A stretch of 64,000 nucleotides of DNA from Aliiruegeria sabulilitoris (GCF_001558155.1 NZ_LOAS01000012.1:141482-205481), one strand, 5' to 3'. Shown: positions 29,597 through 38,871, counted from the first letter of the stretch. The notes: a model not told the origin generated them from the sequence alone. Numbers and translations are program-made.

Positions 29597-29672
29597 ATCG
29601 CACACGGGACGCTGCTTGTGCGGCAATGTCCGCTTCGAGATCGGCGAAGACGGGGTCGCGCGAAGGCCGTGA
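29586..29672 (+). pseudogene. Remnant of a GFA-family (Mss4-like) gene
   Basis: A 28-codon frame begins inside the end of the reductase gene and reads SHTGRCLCGNVRFEI, the characteristic start of glutathione-dependent formaldehyde-activating (GFA) family proteins with their first CxC zinc pair. It ends at a TGA that overlaps the GTG of the next gene. The rest of the roughly 130-residue GFA fold is missing. A large internal deletion that joined a short N-terminus to the original stop would explain both the motif and the overlap. Confidence 0.5.
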
Positions 29673-30316
29673 GCAGCGCATATGATCCGCCGCGGGATCC
29701 GCCTGTGATCCTGCATCGTGACGAAAACCTCCTGCTGGTCAACAAACCCGCCGGGCTTCTGTCCGTGCCGGGCAAGGGCGCGGAACTGGCCGACTGCCTG
29801 CTGGCCCGGTTGGAACGGGACTATCCGGGTACGTTGCTGGTGCACCGGCTGGACCGGGACACGTCCGGCGTGATGGTCTTTGCTATGAACAGGATGGCGC
29901 AGCGGCATCTGGGGCTGCAATTCGAGCGGCGGCATACCTCCAAGCGCTATGTGGCGCGGGTTTCCGGGATCGTGGAAGCAGAGGCCGGGCTGCTCGATTT
30001 GCCGCTTAACTCGGATTGGCCGAACCGGCCAAAACAGATGGTGGATTTCGAGAATGGCAAGCCCGCGCGGACGCATTGGCGGGTTCTGGAGCGGGAAGCG
30101 GCGGCGACGCGGGTCGAACTTCGGCCGGAAACCGGGCGCAGCCACCAGTTGCGGGTGCACATGGTCGCGCTTGGCCACCCGATCCTCGGCGATCCGCTCT
30201 ATGCGGAGGGCGACGCGCAACGGGCGGGACGACTCATGCTCCACGCCGAGGGCCTGACACTCCGCAACCCCGATGGCGGGGGGCACCTGACATTCCGGGC
30301 GCAGGTGCCCTTTTGA
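29669..30316 (+). CDS. RluA-family pseudouridine synthase
   Basis: A 215-residue synthase that isomerises uridine in rRNA or tRNA. Motif II VHRLDRDTSGVMVFA carries the catalytic Asp, preceded by LLVNKPAGLLSVPG and followed by LRPETGRSHQLRVHM. It is short and lacks an S4 domain, like RluA itself. The GTG start at 29669 is favoured by an AAGG site and the stop-start overlap with the GFA remnant. A longer frame from 29618 lacks homology. Confidence 0.9.
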   Translation: MSSAYDPPRDPPVILHRDENLLLVNKPAGLLSVPGKGAELADCLLARLERDYPGTLLVHRLDRDTSGVMVFAMNRMAQRHLGLQFERRHTSKRYVARVSGIVEAEAGLLDLPLNSDWPNRPKQMVDFENGKPARTHWRVLEREAAATRVELRPETGRSHQLRVHMVALGHPILGDPLYAEGDAQRAGRLMLHAEGLTLRNPDGGGHLTFRAQVPF

Positions 30317-30322
30317 GCGGCT

Positions 30323-32653
30323 CTACTCGCCGTAGGGCACCCAGACGGTCTTGATTTCGGTCGCCTGCGTCAGCGCCTCCCGGCCCTTCATCGCACCGTC
30401 CAGCCCGCAGGCCCAAGTGCGCTTGAGATTGCGCGCCGCCGCTTTCTCAATGGCGGCATCCAGATCGGCGGTGGAAAGGTTCCACACCGCGTCCACGTCG
30501 AGGTGGCTGGCGATATCGGCCGAAAGCGCGCCTTGCGCCCCGGTGACGATATTGACCACGCCCGCAGGCAGGTCCGAGGTTTCCAGCACCTGGTAGAAAT
30601 CGGTCGCGGTGAGCGGGAAGGCCTCCGAAGGCAGCAGGACCACGCGATTGCCCATCGCCACCGCCGGCGCCATGGCAGCGATCAGGCCGAGCAGCGGACG
30701 GTCCGGCGGGCAGACCGCGCCGATCACGCCGACCGGCTCGTTGACCGCCACGGCGAGGCCACGCAGGGGTACGCCCTTGGCCGCGCCATCCAGCTTGTCG
30801 GCCCAGGCGGCATGGGTGAAGAGCAGGTCGATGGCCGCTTCGACTTCCTCCGCGCCGGTTTTCGTTCCCGTCATGGCGTCGATCCGGGCGGCGAATTCGG
30901 CGGCGCGGGCCGAGAGGTTCTCGGCGATGTAGAACAGGATCTGCGCCCGCAGATGCCCGGTGGATTTCGCCCAGCTCGCAGCTTTGCCCGCCGCCTCCAC
31001 AGCGTTGCGGATATCCTTGCGGTTACCCTCGCCAACATGGCCCAGAAGCGCGCCCTTGGGTCCCCAGATGGTGCGGGAATAGCCCGAGTCGGGGCGTGCC
31101 TGTTTGCCGCCAACAAACATCTTTGCGGTGCGGTCGAGCGGGTTGTCGCTGCTCGGGTCAGCAGGTGCCGCAAAGGGCGCAATGGCTGCTGCGCGCGGCG
31201 CCGATTCTGTCGGTTTGGTATAGGCCAGCAGGCCCTCCCAGCCGCCCTCGCGGCCGAAGCCGCTCTCGCGAACGCCGCCGAAACCGGCGGCGGCGTCGAA
31301 GAGGTTGGTCGCGTTCACCCAGACCACGCCGGAGGCGAGCTTGGGCGCGATGTCGAGCGCGAGATTGATATTCTCTGACCATACGGAAGCCGCCAGCCCG
31401 TAACGCGTGTTATTGGCGATCTCGACCGCCTCGCTGGGTGTGCGGAAGGTGGTGGAGACGAGGACGGGGCCGAAGATCTCCTCCTGCATCAACCGGTCGG
31501 CGGGCGCCAACCCGGTGATCAACGTGGGCGGGTAGAAACAGCCATCCGGCATCTTCACGGCCGGTTGGAACACCTCGCCATCGCCCGCGCCTTCCTGGAC
31601 GAATCGGGTCACGGTCTGAAGTTGCACCGGGTCCACCAGCGAGCCGACATCAATGCACTTGTCCAGCGGATCGCCGATGCGCAGCGTCTCCATCCGGGCC
31701 TTGAGCTTGGCGTAAAAGCGCTCGGCGATGCCCTCCTGCACCAGCAGGCGGGAGCCCGCACAGCAGACCTGCCCCTGGTTGAACCAGATCGCATCGACCA
31801 GCCCTTCGACCGCGGAATCCAGATCGGCATCTTCGAAGACGATGTATGGCGACTTGCCACCCAGCTCGAGCGTCAGCGATTTGCCCGAACCGGCGGTCGC
31901 TTCACGAATGGCGCGGCCAACGACCGTGGAGCCGGTAAAGGCGATCTTGTCGACCTCCGCGTTCACGATCATCTCGCCCACGGCGCCGTCGCCCGTAACG
32001 ATATTCACAACGCCCGCAGGCAGGCCCGCTTCCTGGCAGATCTGGCCAAAGAGCAGCGCGGTCAGCGGCGTGAACTCGGCAGGTTTCAGAACCACCGTGT
32101 TGCCCATGGCGATGGCGGGCGCGATCTTCCACGCGAGCATCAGCAACGGGAAATTCCACGGAATGATCTGGCCACAAACGCCGAGCGGCGCGCGGCCGGG
32201 CATCTCGTCCTCCATGAGCTGGGCCATGCCGGCATGGTAGTAGAAATGCCGCGCGGCGAGCGGGATATCGATATCCCGGCTCTCGCGGATCGGCTTGCCA
32301 TTGTCGAGCGTCTCCAGCACGGCAAAAAGGCGCGCGTGTTTCTGCAGTAGCCGCGCCAGCGCGTAGAGGTAACGCGCCCGCTTGTGCCCACCGAGCCCGG
32401 TCCAGCCCGGCTGCGCTGTGCGCGCGGCGACGACGGCGGCATCCACATCCGACTGGCTGGCCTGGGTGAGCTTGGCCAGAAGCGCGCCGGTGGCTGGGTT
32501 GCGGCTCTCGAAACCCGCGCCCGGTTTGGTGAAGCTGCCATTGATGAAATGGCCGAAGGCGCGATTGCGGCTGTCTAGCCAGGCTTGCGCCTCGGTGGCG
32601 CTTTCGGGGGCCGGTCCGTATTCCATGCTGTCGAAAATGTCCTGAATGTTCAT
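30323..32653 (-). CDS. Two-domain aldehyde dehydrogenase, ALDH16 type
   Basis: A 776-residue fusion of two aldehyde dehydrogenase folds. The first is complete: Asn167 (PWNFP), Glu263 (LELGGKS) and catalytic Cys297 (NQGQVCCAGSR). The second, from about residue 510, keeps NEPVGVIGAVCPPDRPLL and LPAGVVNIVTG but has no catalytic Cys. This is the ALDH16 architecture, where the second domain is structural. It lies 15 bp after deoC, so oxidation of the acetaldehyde that DeoC releases is a likely job, though not shown. Confidence 0.93.
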   Translation of the reverse strand: MNIQDIFDSMEYGPAPESATEAQAWLDSRNRAFGHFINGSFTKPGAGFESRNPATGALLAKLTQASQSDVDAAVVAARTAQPGWTGLGGHKRARYLYALARLLQKHARLFAVLETLDNGKPIRESRDIDIPLAARHFYYHAGMAQLMEDEMPGRAPLGVCGQIIPWNFPLLMLAWKIAPAIAMGNTVVLKPAEFTPLTALLFGQICQEAGLPAGVVNIVTGDGAVGEMIVNAEVDKIAFTGSTVVGRAIREATAGSGKSLTLELGGKSPYIVFEDADLDSAVEGLVDAIWFNQGQVCCAGSRLLVQEGIAERFYAKLKARMETLRIGDPLDKCIDVGSLVDPVQLQTVTRFVQEGAGDGEVFQPAVKMPDGCFYPPTLITGLAPADRLMQEEIFGPVLVSTTFRTPSEAVEIANNTRYGLAASVWSENINLALDIAPKLASGVVWVNATNLFDAAAGFGGVRESGFGREGGWEGLLAYTKPTESAPRAAAIAPFAAPADPSSDNPLDRTAKMFVGGKQARPDSGYSRTIWGPKGALLGHVGEGNRKDIRNAVEAAGKAASWAKSTGHLRAQILFYIAENLSARAAEFAARIDAMTGTKTGAEEVEAAIDLLFTHAAWADKLDGAAKGVPLRGLAVAVNEPVGVIGAVCPPDRPLLGLIAAMAPAVAMGNRVVLLPSEAFPLTATDFYQVLETSDLPAGVVNIVTGAQGALSADIASHLDVDAVWNLSTADLDAAIEKAAARNLKRTWACGLDGAMKGREALTQATEIKTVWVPYGE

Positions 32654-32668
32654 GATGCCTCTCCCGGA

Positions 32669-33679
32669 TCAGGCCAGCGGGTGACGGAAAGCGGCGGAAT
32701 AGGCGCCGGTGACGTGATGTTCGATCTGCCGTTCGATGTCGCCCAGGAGCGAGGAGGCGCCGAAGCGGAACAGGTCCGGCTGCAGCCAGCGATTGCCCAG
32801 CTCCTCCTTCAGCAGAGACAGATAGACCAGCGAGTCCTTGGCCTTGGAGATTCCGCCGGCGGGCTTGTAGCCCACCTTGAAACCGGTGCGCGCTTCGTAG
32901 TCGCGGATGGCGCGCATCATCACGAGGCTGACGGGGAGCGTGGCGTTCACGCTCTCCTTGCCGGTCGATGTCTTGATGAAATCGGCGCCACCCATCATGC
33001 AGATGAGTGAAGCGCGGGCGACATTGCGCAGGCTCCCCAACTCGCCGGTCGCGAGGATCGCCTTCACATGCGCCTCGCCGCAGGCGGCGCGGAACTCGCG
33101 CATCTCGTCATAGAGTGCCTGCCAGTTGCCGGTCAGAACGTGGCGGCGGGAGATGACAATGTCGATCTCGGCCGCGCCGGCCTTCACGGACTCGCCGATC
33201 TCGGCAACGCGCAACTCAAACGGCGAGAGGCCGGCCGGAAAACCGGTGGAGACGGCCGCGACCGGGATGCCCGAGCCTGCCAGCGCCTCGACCGCCACCT
33301 CGACCATGTCGTGATAGACGCAGACCGCGCCGGTGGTCAGCCGCTCGACGCCAAGAGCTTCCAGCAGGTCCGCGCGAACGGGCTGGCGGGCCTTGGCGCA
33401 GAGCCGGCGCACGCGGCCGGGCGTGTCGTCACCTGCCAGCGTCGTCAGGTCGATCAGCGAGATCGCCTTGAGCAACCAGGCGGCCTGGTAGTCTTTCTTG
33501 ACCGAACGGCGACCCGGCAGGCTGGCTGCGCGGCGCTCGATGGCCGAGGTGTTCGCTTGCGCGCGCATCACCCAATCCATGTCAAGTTCCATGCCGGGGT
33601 TGCGCGGCTCTCCGGCCAGTTGTGGCAGGTGATCGGCGCGGCGCGTGACCGCCGTCGTCTCCTCGTTCCGGGTTTGCAT
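32669..33679 (-). CDS. deoC: Deoxyribose-phosphate aldolase
   Basis: A 336-residue DERA splitting 2-deoxyribose-5-phosphate into glyceraldehyde-3-phosphate and acetaldehyde in deoxynucleoside catabolism. Schiff-base Lys236 (DFIKTSTGKESVNAT), Lys272 (VGYKPAGGISK) and Asp173 (EIDIVI) are conserved. It belongs to the longer DeoC class, with about 70 extra N-terminal residues. ALDH16 follows in the same direction, likely as an operon. Confidence 0.96.
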   Translation of the reverse strand: MQTRNEETTAVTRRADHLPQLAGEPRNPGMELDMDWVMRAQANTSAIERRAASLPGRRSVKKDYQAAWLLKAISLIDLTTLAGDDTPGRVRRLCAKARQPVRADLLEALGVERLTTGAVCVYHDMVEVAVEALAGSGIPVAAVSTGFPAGLSPFELRVAEIGESVKAGAAEIDIVISRRHVLTGNWQALYDEMREFRAACGEAHVKAILATGELGSLRNVARASLICMMGGADFIKTSTGKESVNATLPVSLVMMRAIRDYEARTGFKVGYKPAGGISKAKDSLVYLSLLKEELGNRWLQPDLFRFGASSLLGDIERQIEHHVTGAYSAAFRHPLA

Positions 33680-33748
33680 GAGGTGCCTCCCTTCGAATTC
33701 GTCGCGGGCACGCTCGCACGGGCGGCCCGACGGGGCAATAGGATCCGC

Positions 33749-34858
33749 TCAGCCGCGCGGCAGCAGCCGGGCGAGGGTCTCGGATGTGACATCATCCGCC
33801 GAGTCCAGCATGCGCGGCACCAGGCGGTCGTAACTCTTCCAGTTGATGGTGATCGCCCGGCAATGCCAGTAGCCGAAATTGGCGTTCTTCAGCGCCCCCA
33901 TCGGCAGCCACATGTCGGGGCGGTGAACGTCCCAGCCAAAGAAGCGCCGCCAGCCATCGGGACGGATGCAATACTTGGTCGGACAGGGGCCCACGCCGAC
34001 CTCCGGGTGCAGGTGGTCAGCATGAGAGGCAGGCGGTTCGGCATCCGCGACCGGGCTGCGCCACGTGCCGTCGAAGGCCACGATGCCGAGCGGGCTCTTG
34101 TAGGTCGCATCGAAAATCGAACCGCCTCGGCTCCAGACAAGCTCGTCGATGTCCACGTTCAGAACAGCGCGCGCGTGGCGCAGGAAGCGCAGGCGCGCAA
34201 GGTTGAACATGGCCGGTTGCAGGAACTTCGCTCCGCCGCCGCCGGACTTGGAGCGCACCGGGCCATAGCGCTGCGGCACCTTGAGCACGACGGCGCGTTT
34301 CAGACCGGTGACAGAAAGTTTTTCGAGCAGCGCTTCGGGCGTATATTCATCCGAGGCGTTGTCCATCAACAGCATGGCTTCCAGCCCGTGCTCGCCGACG
34401 TGAAAGCGCGCCCAATCGGCGATCCACTCCAGTCGGTTGTTGCGCGAGATGTGCAGCGAGGCGTTCAGCCCGGCAAATATCCCGCTCTGATCGGGGCTTG
34501 TCCCGCTCTGTCCGCTCCAGCGGCCGGAACTGGTCGAGAGCACCTGCGCTCCCGCGGGTCGATCGAGAATGACGATGTCGTGGCGGCGGAAATGGCGAAC
34601 CCGGCGGATGCGCACGGGCTGTTCGTCGATCTTCAGCGCCCCGTCGGCGAGCATCGCCTTGAAGTTCAGAAGCTTCGGGCAAACGACGAGCAGGCGCTCG
34701 CCCATGGCCACGGCATCATACCAGAGTGTCGTCCAGTCATAGGAGTTCTCGAAATTCTGTCCCCGGGCGCTGCGGGGCACGATGGGCGTGCGCCGCAGCC
34801 CGCTTCCCTCGACGGAAAGCGACTGCATTTCGGCAATGGAAAAATCATCCAACTCCAT
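33749..34858 (-). CDS. Glycosyltransferase-like protein (GT92/DUF23-type pattern)
   Basis: A 369-residue protein without signal peptide or membrane segment. SRNNRLEWIADWARFHVGEH followed by LLMDNASDEY looks like the nucleotide-binding start of GT2/GT92-type glycosyltransferases, and VLNVDIDELVW gives a DxD-type acidic motif. The C-terminal third (KYCIRPDGWRRFFGWDVHRP) is not familiar. It may act on surface polysaccharide. I am not certain of the family. Confidence 0.55.
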   Translation of the reverse strand: MELDDFSIAEMQSLSVEGSGLRRTPIVPRSARGQNFENSYDWTTLWYDAVAMGERLLVVCPKLLNFKAMLADGALKIDEQPVRIRRVRHFRRHDIVILDRPAGAQVLSTSSGRWSGQSGTSPDQSGIFAGLNASLHISRNNRLEWIADWARFHVGEHGLEAMLLMDNASDEYTPEALLEKLSVTGLKRAVVLKVPQRYGPVRSKSGGGGAKFLQPAMFNLARLRFLRHARAVLNVDIDELVWSRGGSIFDATYKSPLGIVAFDGTWRSPVADAEPPASHADHLHPEVGVGPCPTKYCIRPDGWRRFFGWDVHRPDMWLPMGALKNANFGYWHCRAITINWKSYDRLVPRMLDSADDVTSETLARLLPRG

Positions 34859-34918
34859 GGTGCAGCCTCTTAGGCTGATCCGAGCGTCAATCCAACTGCA
34901 ATACCGTCCCGGAAAGGG

Positions 34919-35278
34919 TCACAGAGCGAGTTCCCGTGCGTCCGTCAGTTGATAGTTGTAGCAGGCGGTCCCGTTGCGGAAGCGATCCACCTTCATGTTT
35001 TCGAGAGTGAACTCGAAAAGCTGACGGCCGGGCGTGCTGGCATTGTCGGTGGTATCGACGACCACGGCGCGGATCCGGCGCTCGGGATTGCCAGCGGTGA
35101 GCTGCTGGACGACGGCGTCGAACTGTTTCTGGGCGAGGGCCGTGTCCTTTTCGCCAAGTGTCCGCCATGTCTGATTGAGCTGGTTGTCCTGCATGTCACG
35201 GGCGTTCATCACGGGCAGGGTGCCCATGCCGGAAACCTTCGCCGTCCAGTGTCCGCGAGTTTGGGTGATCTTGATCAT
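34919..35278 (-). CDS. Hypothetical protein, 119 residues
   Basis: I do not recognise this gene. The product is hydrophilic with no signal peptide or membrane segment. It has a KITQTRGHWTAKVSG start and an RIRAVVVDTTDNASTPGRQL segment that could be a beta strand and loop. The frame has normal codon usage for the genome. It lies between the glycosyltransferase-like gene and sulP, all on the minus strand. Confidence 0.55.
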   Translation of the reverse strand: MIKITQTRGHWTAKVSGMGTLPVMNARDMQDNQLNQTWRTLGEKDTALAQKQFDAVVQQLTAGNPERRIRAVVVDTTDNASTPGRQLFEFTLENMKVDRFRNGTACYNYQLTDARELAL

Positions 35279-35354
35279 GTGGCAAATCCTTCCGGGTTAC
35301 TGCGGGACGAACGGTTCGTGTTTCCCAGATGGGAACGCCTCAAGCCCCGCGCAT

Positions 35355-35372
35355 GTCCCGCAAATGCGGGAC
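35355..35372. repeat. Short perfect hairpin downstream of sulP
   Basis: GTCCCGC at 35355-35361 pairs with GCGGGAC at 35366-35372 around AAAT. It lies 16 bp past the sulP stop and could stabilise or end the minus-strand sulfur operon transcript; no U run is seen. Confidence 0.35.
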
Positions 35373-35387
35373 GCGCCGGAGCCCTTG

Positions 35388-37127
35388 TTATTCGGCTGCT
35401 TCGCTCAGTGTCGCGTTGCCCGACAGTGCCATGTATGCGTCATATTGCGAAAGGAATACCCGACCGTTCATCTCTTCAAGGAAATGGCTGCGTTTCAGGC
35501 GGTCCATTACCGGGCCTTTTACCTCGCTCAGGTGCAGCTTGATACCCATATCTTTGAGTCGGTGCAGAATGCTCTCCAGCGACTCCAGCGCCGAGAGGTC
35601 TACTTCGTTCACTGCCGGGAAATTCAGCACCACGTGCTTGAGCTGCGTGTCGCCCACAACGCGGTCGTAGACGTAGTCCTCCAGAAAGCGTGCATTGGCG
35701 AAATAGAGGCTCTCATCCACACGCAGCGTCACCATCGCCGGGTCGGTCAGCACCTTGTGACGGCAGATATTTCGGAAGTGATGCGTGCCCGGCACCAACC
35801 CGATCTCGGCCACATGCGGGCGCGAGGTCTTGTAGAGATGCAGGAAGATCGACAGCACCACGCCGGACGAAACGCCAACCTCCACGCCCATGCCGAGCGT
35901 CAGAAGGATCGTGGCGGAGACGGCAAAGAAATCCGGCTTGGAGAATTTCCAGGCATCCCTGACCACCGAGAAATCGACGAGCGACAGCACGGCGACGATG
36001 ATGGTTGCGGCAAGTGTCGCCGTGGGCAGGAAATAGAGCAGCGGTGTGAGCAGGAGCGCTGCCAGCAGGATGCCGATGGCGGTGAAGGCGCCCGCGGCGG
36101 GGGTCTCGGCGCCGGCATCGAAATTGACCACCGAGCGGGCGAAACCGCCCGTGACCGGGTAGCCGCCAGTGAGCGAGGCCGCGATGTTGGAGGTGCCGAG
36201 CCCGATCAGTTCCTGGTCCGGGTCGATGCGCTGCCGCCGCTTGGCGGCCAGTGTCTGGGCGACGGAAACGGATTCGACGAAGCCGATGATCGAGATCAGG
36301 ATCGCCGGGCCGATCAGCGCTTTCCACATTTCCCAATCCGCCGAGGGAGCCGAAAGCGGCGGCAAGCCACGCGGCACGTCGCCGACGATGTTAACGCCGC
36401 GATCGGCAAGGCCGAAGATCCAGGCGAGCAGCGTTGTAACGACCACGGCCGCCACCGGGCCGGCCTTGGTCAGCACATCCGCCAGGCGCGGCTTGATGCC
36501 GGATTTCAGCAGCAGCGGCTTTAGCCCCTTGCGCACCCAGAACAGGAAGGCGGTGGCGGTGACACCGATGATCAGCGTCCAGAGATTCGTCTGACCGAGG
36601 TTGCCGAGCAGGTGGCCCAGTGTCTCGATCAGGTTATGGCCCGAGGCCTGCACGCCGAGGATGTGCTTGAGCTGCGAGGTGGCGATCAGGATGCCCGAGG
36701 CGGTGATGAACCCCGCGATGACCGGGTGCGAGAGGAAATTGGCGATGAAGCCGAGCCGCAGCAGCCCCATAACGGTCAGGAAGATGCCGGAGATGAAGGC
36801 CAGCGTGATCGCGGCGAGCGCGATGGCGCGCGGATCGCTCAGCCCCAGATTGCCCACGGCCGCCGCCGTCATCAGCGAGACCACCGCCACCGGCCCCACG
36901 GCCAGTGCCCGCGACGTGCCGAAGATCGCATAGGCCACCAGCGGCAGGATCGAGGCATAAAGGCCCATTTCCGCCGGCAGGCCCGCGAGCAGCGCATAGG
37001 CGAGCGATTGCGGGATCAGCATGATCGTGACGATCACGGCGGCAAGCGCATCACTTTCGAAGGTCTGGCGCGAGTACTGGCTGCCCCAGTCGAGAATGGG
37101 CAGGTAGCGGCGAAGAAACGGGGGCAT
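35388..37127 (-). CDS. SulP-family inorganic anion transporter
   Basis: A 579-residue permease. The first ~430 residues hold the SLC26/SulP membrane domain, with IMLIPQSLAYALLAGLPAE and FGTSRALAVGPVAVVSLM. A C-terminal STAS domain follows (VDLSALESLESILHRLKDM). Substrates of SulP proteins include sulfate and bicarbonate. As the last gene of a sulfide/persulfide operon it probably moves sulfate or sulfite. The start at 37127 is where the SulP fold begins (MPPFLRRYLPILDW); a longer open frame upstream was not accepted. Confidence 0.92.
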   Translation of the reverse strand: MPPFLRRYLPILDWGSQYSRQTFESDALAAVIVTIMLIPQSLAYALLAGLPAEMGLYASILPLVAYAIFGTSRALAVGPVAVVSLMTAAAVGNLGLSDPRAIALAAITLAFISGIFLTVMGLLRLGFIANFLSHPVIAGFITASGILIATSQLKHILGVQASGHNLIETLGHLLGNLGQTNLWTLIIGVTATAFLFWVRKGLKPLLLKSGIKPRLADVLTKAGPVAAVVVTTLLAWIFGLADRGVNIVGDVPRGLPPLSAPSADWEMWKALIGPAILISIIGFVESVSVAQTLAAKRRQRIDPDQELIGLGTSNIAASLTGGYPVTGGFARSVVNFDAGAETPAAGAFTAIGILLAALLLTPLLYFLPTATLAATIIVAVLSLVDFSVVRDAWKFSKPDFFAVSATILLTLGMGVEVGVSSGVVLSIFLHLYKTSRPHVAEIGLVPGTHHFRNICRHKVLTDPAMVTLRVDESLYFANARFLEDYVYDRVVGDTQLKHVVLNFPAVNEVDLSALESLESILHRLKDMGIKLHLSEVKGPVMDRLKRSHFLEEMNGRVFLSQYDAYMALSGNATLSEAAE

Positions 37128-37185
37128 GGGGAGGAACCTTGAAAAAGCGGAAATCCGGCGCGCCCGGGGGCGCGCCGGTGAAATG

Positions 37186-38871
37186 TCAGACCTTGGGGGC
37201 GTCGACGGAGATCTTCTCCGGCTTGGCCATCCATTCGCGGCCCTTGAGCATGCCACCCCAATAGACCGGGGGCAGCAGCATTTCCTTGAGGATCCATGCC
37301 GCGCGCGTGGGCTTCGTGCCGTTGATCAGCCATTTCGGCAGGATCGGCATCAGCGTGCCGCCATAGCCGAATTCGGCCAGCACGATCTTGCCGCGCTCCA
37401 CGGTGAGCGGGCAGGAGCCGTAGCCGTTATAGGCGCCCTGCGGGCTGCCGCCGAGGATGTCCGCGGTCACGTTGGCGGCCACGACGGGCGCCTGCATCCG
37501 GGCCGCTGCGGCGGTCTTGGCATTGGGCGCGTTCATCACATCGCCCAGCGACCAGATATTGTCGTACTGCTTGTGGCGCAGCGTGATCTGGTCGACATCG
37601 ACCCAACCGGCGGCATCGGCCAGCGGCGAGACGCGGATGAAGTCCGGCGCGGTCTGCGGTGGGCAGACATGGATCATGTCGAACTCCACCTCGATCGTGG
37701 TCGGTTCCTCGTCGGGTTTCTTGATCTCGAACGTGGCTTTCTTCGCCGGGCCGTCGATGGCGACGAGGTTATGGAAGAAATTCAGCGTCGCGTCGTATTT
37801 CTCCACGTATTCCATCAGCGCGGGCACGTAGTCCTTCACGCCGAAGAGCACCCCGCCCGCGTTCATGAACTGGATGTCGACATCCTTGAGAACGTCCTCG
37901 CGGTGCCAGTGGTCGCCCGAGAGATACATCGCCTTTTGCGGCGCGCCGGCGCATTTGATCGGCATCGGCGGCTGGGTGAAGAGCGCGCGGCCCTTCTTGA
38001 GGTTCTGCACCAGCTCCCAGGTGTAGGGCGCAAGGTCGTAGCGGTAGTTCGAGGTCACGCCGTTCTTGCCCAGCGTGTCCACCAGCCCGTCAACCGCGTG
38101 CCAGTCGAGCTTGAGCCCCGGGCAGACGATGAGCCGGTCGTATTTCACCACCCGGCAGCCATCGAGGATGACGGCGTTGTCATGCGGCTCGAAAGCGGCA
38201 ACGGCGCTCTTGATCCAGTGCACGCCCTTCGGGATCAGGCTGCCCATGGTGCGCGCGGTGGTGGCCGGGTCGAACACGCCGGCGCCGACCATGGTCCAGC
38301 CGGGCTGGTAATAGTGAATGTCGGCCGGGTCGATGACTGCGATGTCGAGATCGCGCATCCGGCTCTTGAGCGAGGAGGCGACCGAGATGCCGCCCGCGCC
38401 GCCGCCGACGATCACCACGTCGAACTTGGCGTCGCCGGTATCGGTCGGCGTCTTGCCGCCATTGACGATCCGGCGGACGACGCCGCCCATGTCGTAGCCG
38501 GCCGATTTGGCCGTGGCCAGGATCTCGGAGGCCGGCATGTCCTTGGCGTGGCTGAGCGACCAGAGCGTGGTGCAGCGTGTGCCCGTTCGGCAATAGGCCA
38601 GCACCGGGCCGGGCAGCGTCCTCAGGGCCTTGCCGAATTCGACGGCCTGTTCATCCAGAACCATGCCCGAGGTGACGGGTTGGTAAAGGCATTCCAGCCC
38701 GATCTCCTTCGCCGCCATCTCGATTTCCTCGAAGGTCGGCTGGTCGTTGCCCTCTCCGTCGGGGCGGTTGCAGACGATGGCCCGGAAACCGGCCTCCTTG
38801 ATCTTCTTTACGTCTTCCGGCGCAATCTGCGGTGTCACCGAGAGCGCGTCGGTCAGTTTCTTGATTTCCAT
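37186..38871 (-). CDS. DUF442 / sulfide:quinone-oxidoreductase-like fusion
   Basis: A 561-residue bifunctional protein. Residues 1-140 are a DUF442/TIGR01244 domain (rhodanese/phosphatase fold) with Cys94 in AYCRTGTRC. From residue 150 comes an FAD oxidoreductase (VVIVGGGAGGISVASSL) aligned by eye with mitochondrial-type SQR, including the first redox Cys at 307 (PIKCAGAPQKAMYL). The position of the second SQR redox Cys is Val445 (SLGDVMNAPNAKTAAA). The start at 38871 has GGAGG 11 nt upstream. It likely handles sulfide or persulfide at the membrane. Confidence 0.88.
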   Translation of the reverse strand: MEIKKLTDALSVTPQIAPEDVKKIKEAGFRAIVCNRPDGEGNDQPTFEEIEMAAKEIGLECLYQPVTSGMVLDEQAVEFGKALRTLPGPVLAYCRTGTRCTTLWSLSHAKDMPASEILATAKSAGYDMGGVVRRIVNGGKTPTDTGDAKFDVVIVGGGAGGISVASSLKSRMRDLDIAVIDPADIHYYQPGWTMVGAGVFDPATTARTMGSLIPKGVHWIKSAVAAFEPHDNAVILDGCRVVKYDRLIVCPGLKLDWHAVDGLVDTLGKNGVTSNYRYDLAPYTWELVQNLKKGRALFTQPPMPIKCAGAPQKAMYLSGDHWHREDVLKDVDIQFMNAGGVLFGVKDYVPALMEYVEKYDATLNFFHNLVAIDGPAKKATFEIKKPDEEPTTIEVEFDMIHVCPPQTAPDFIRVSPLADAAGWVDVDQITLRHKQYDNIWSLGDVMNAPNAKTAAAARMQAPVVAANVTADILGGSPQGAYNGYGSCPLTVERGKIVLAEFGYGGTLMPILPKWLINGTKPTRAAWILKEMLLPPVYWGGMLKGREWMAKPEKISVDAPKV

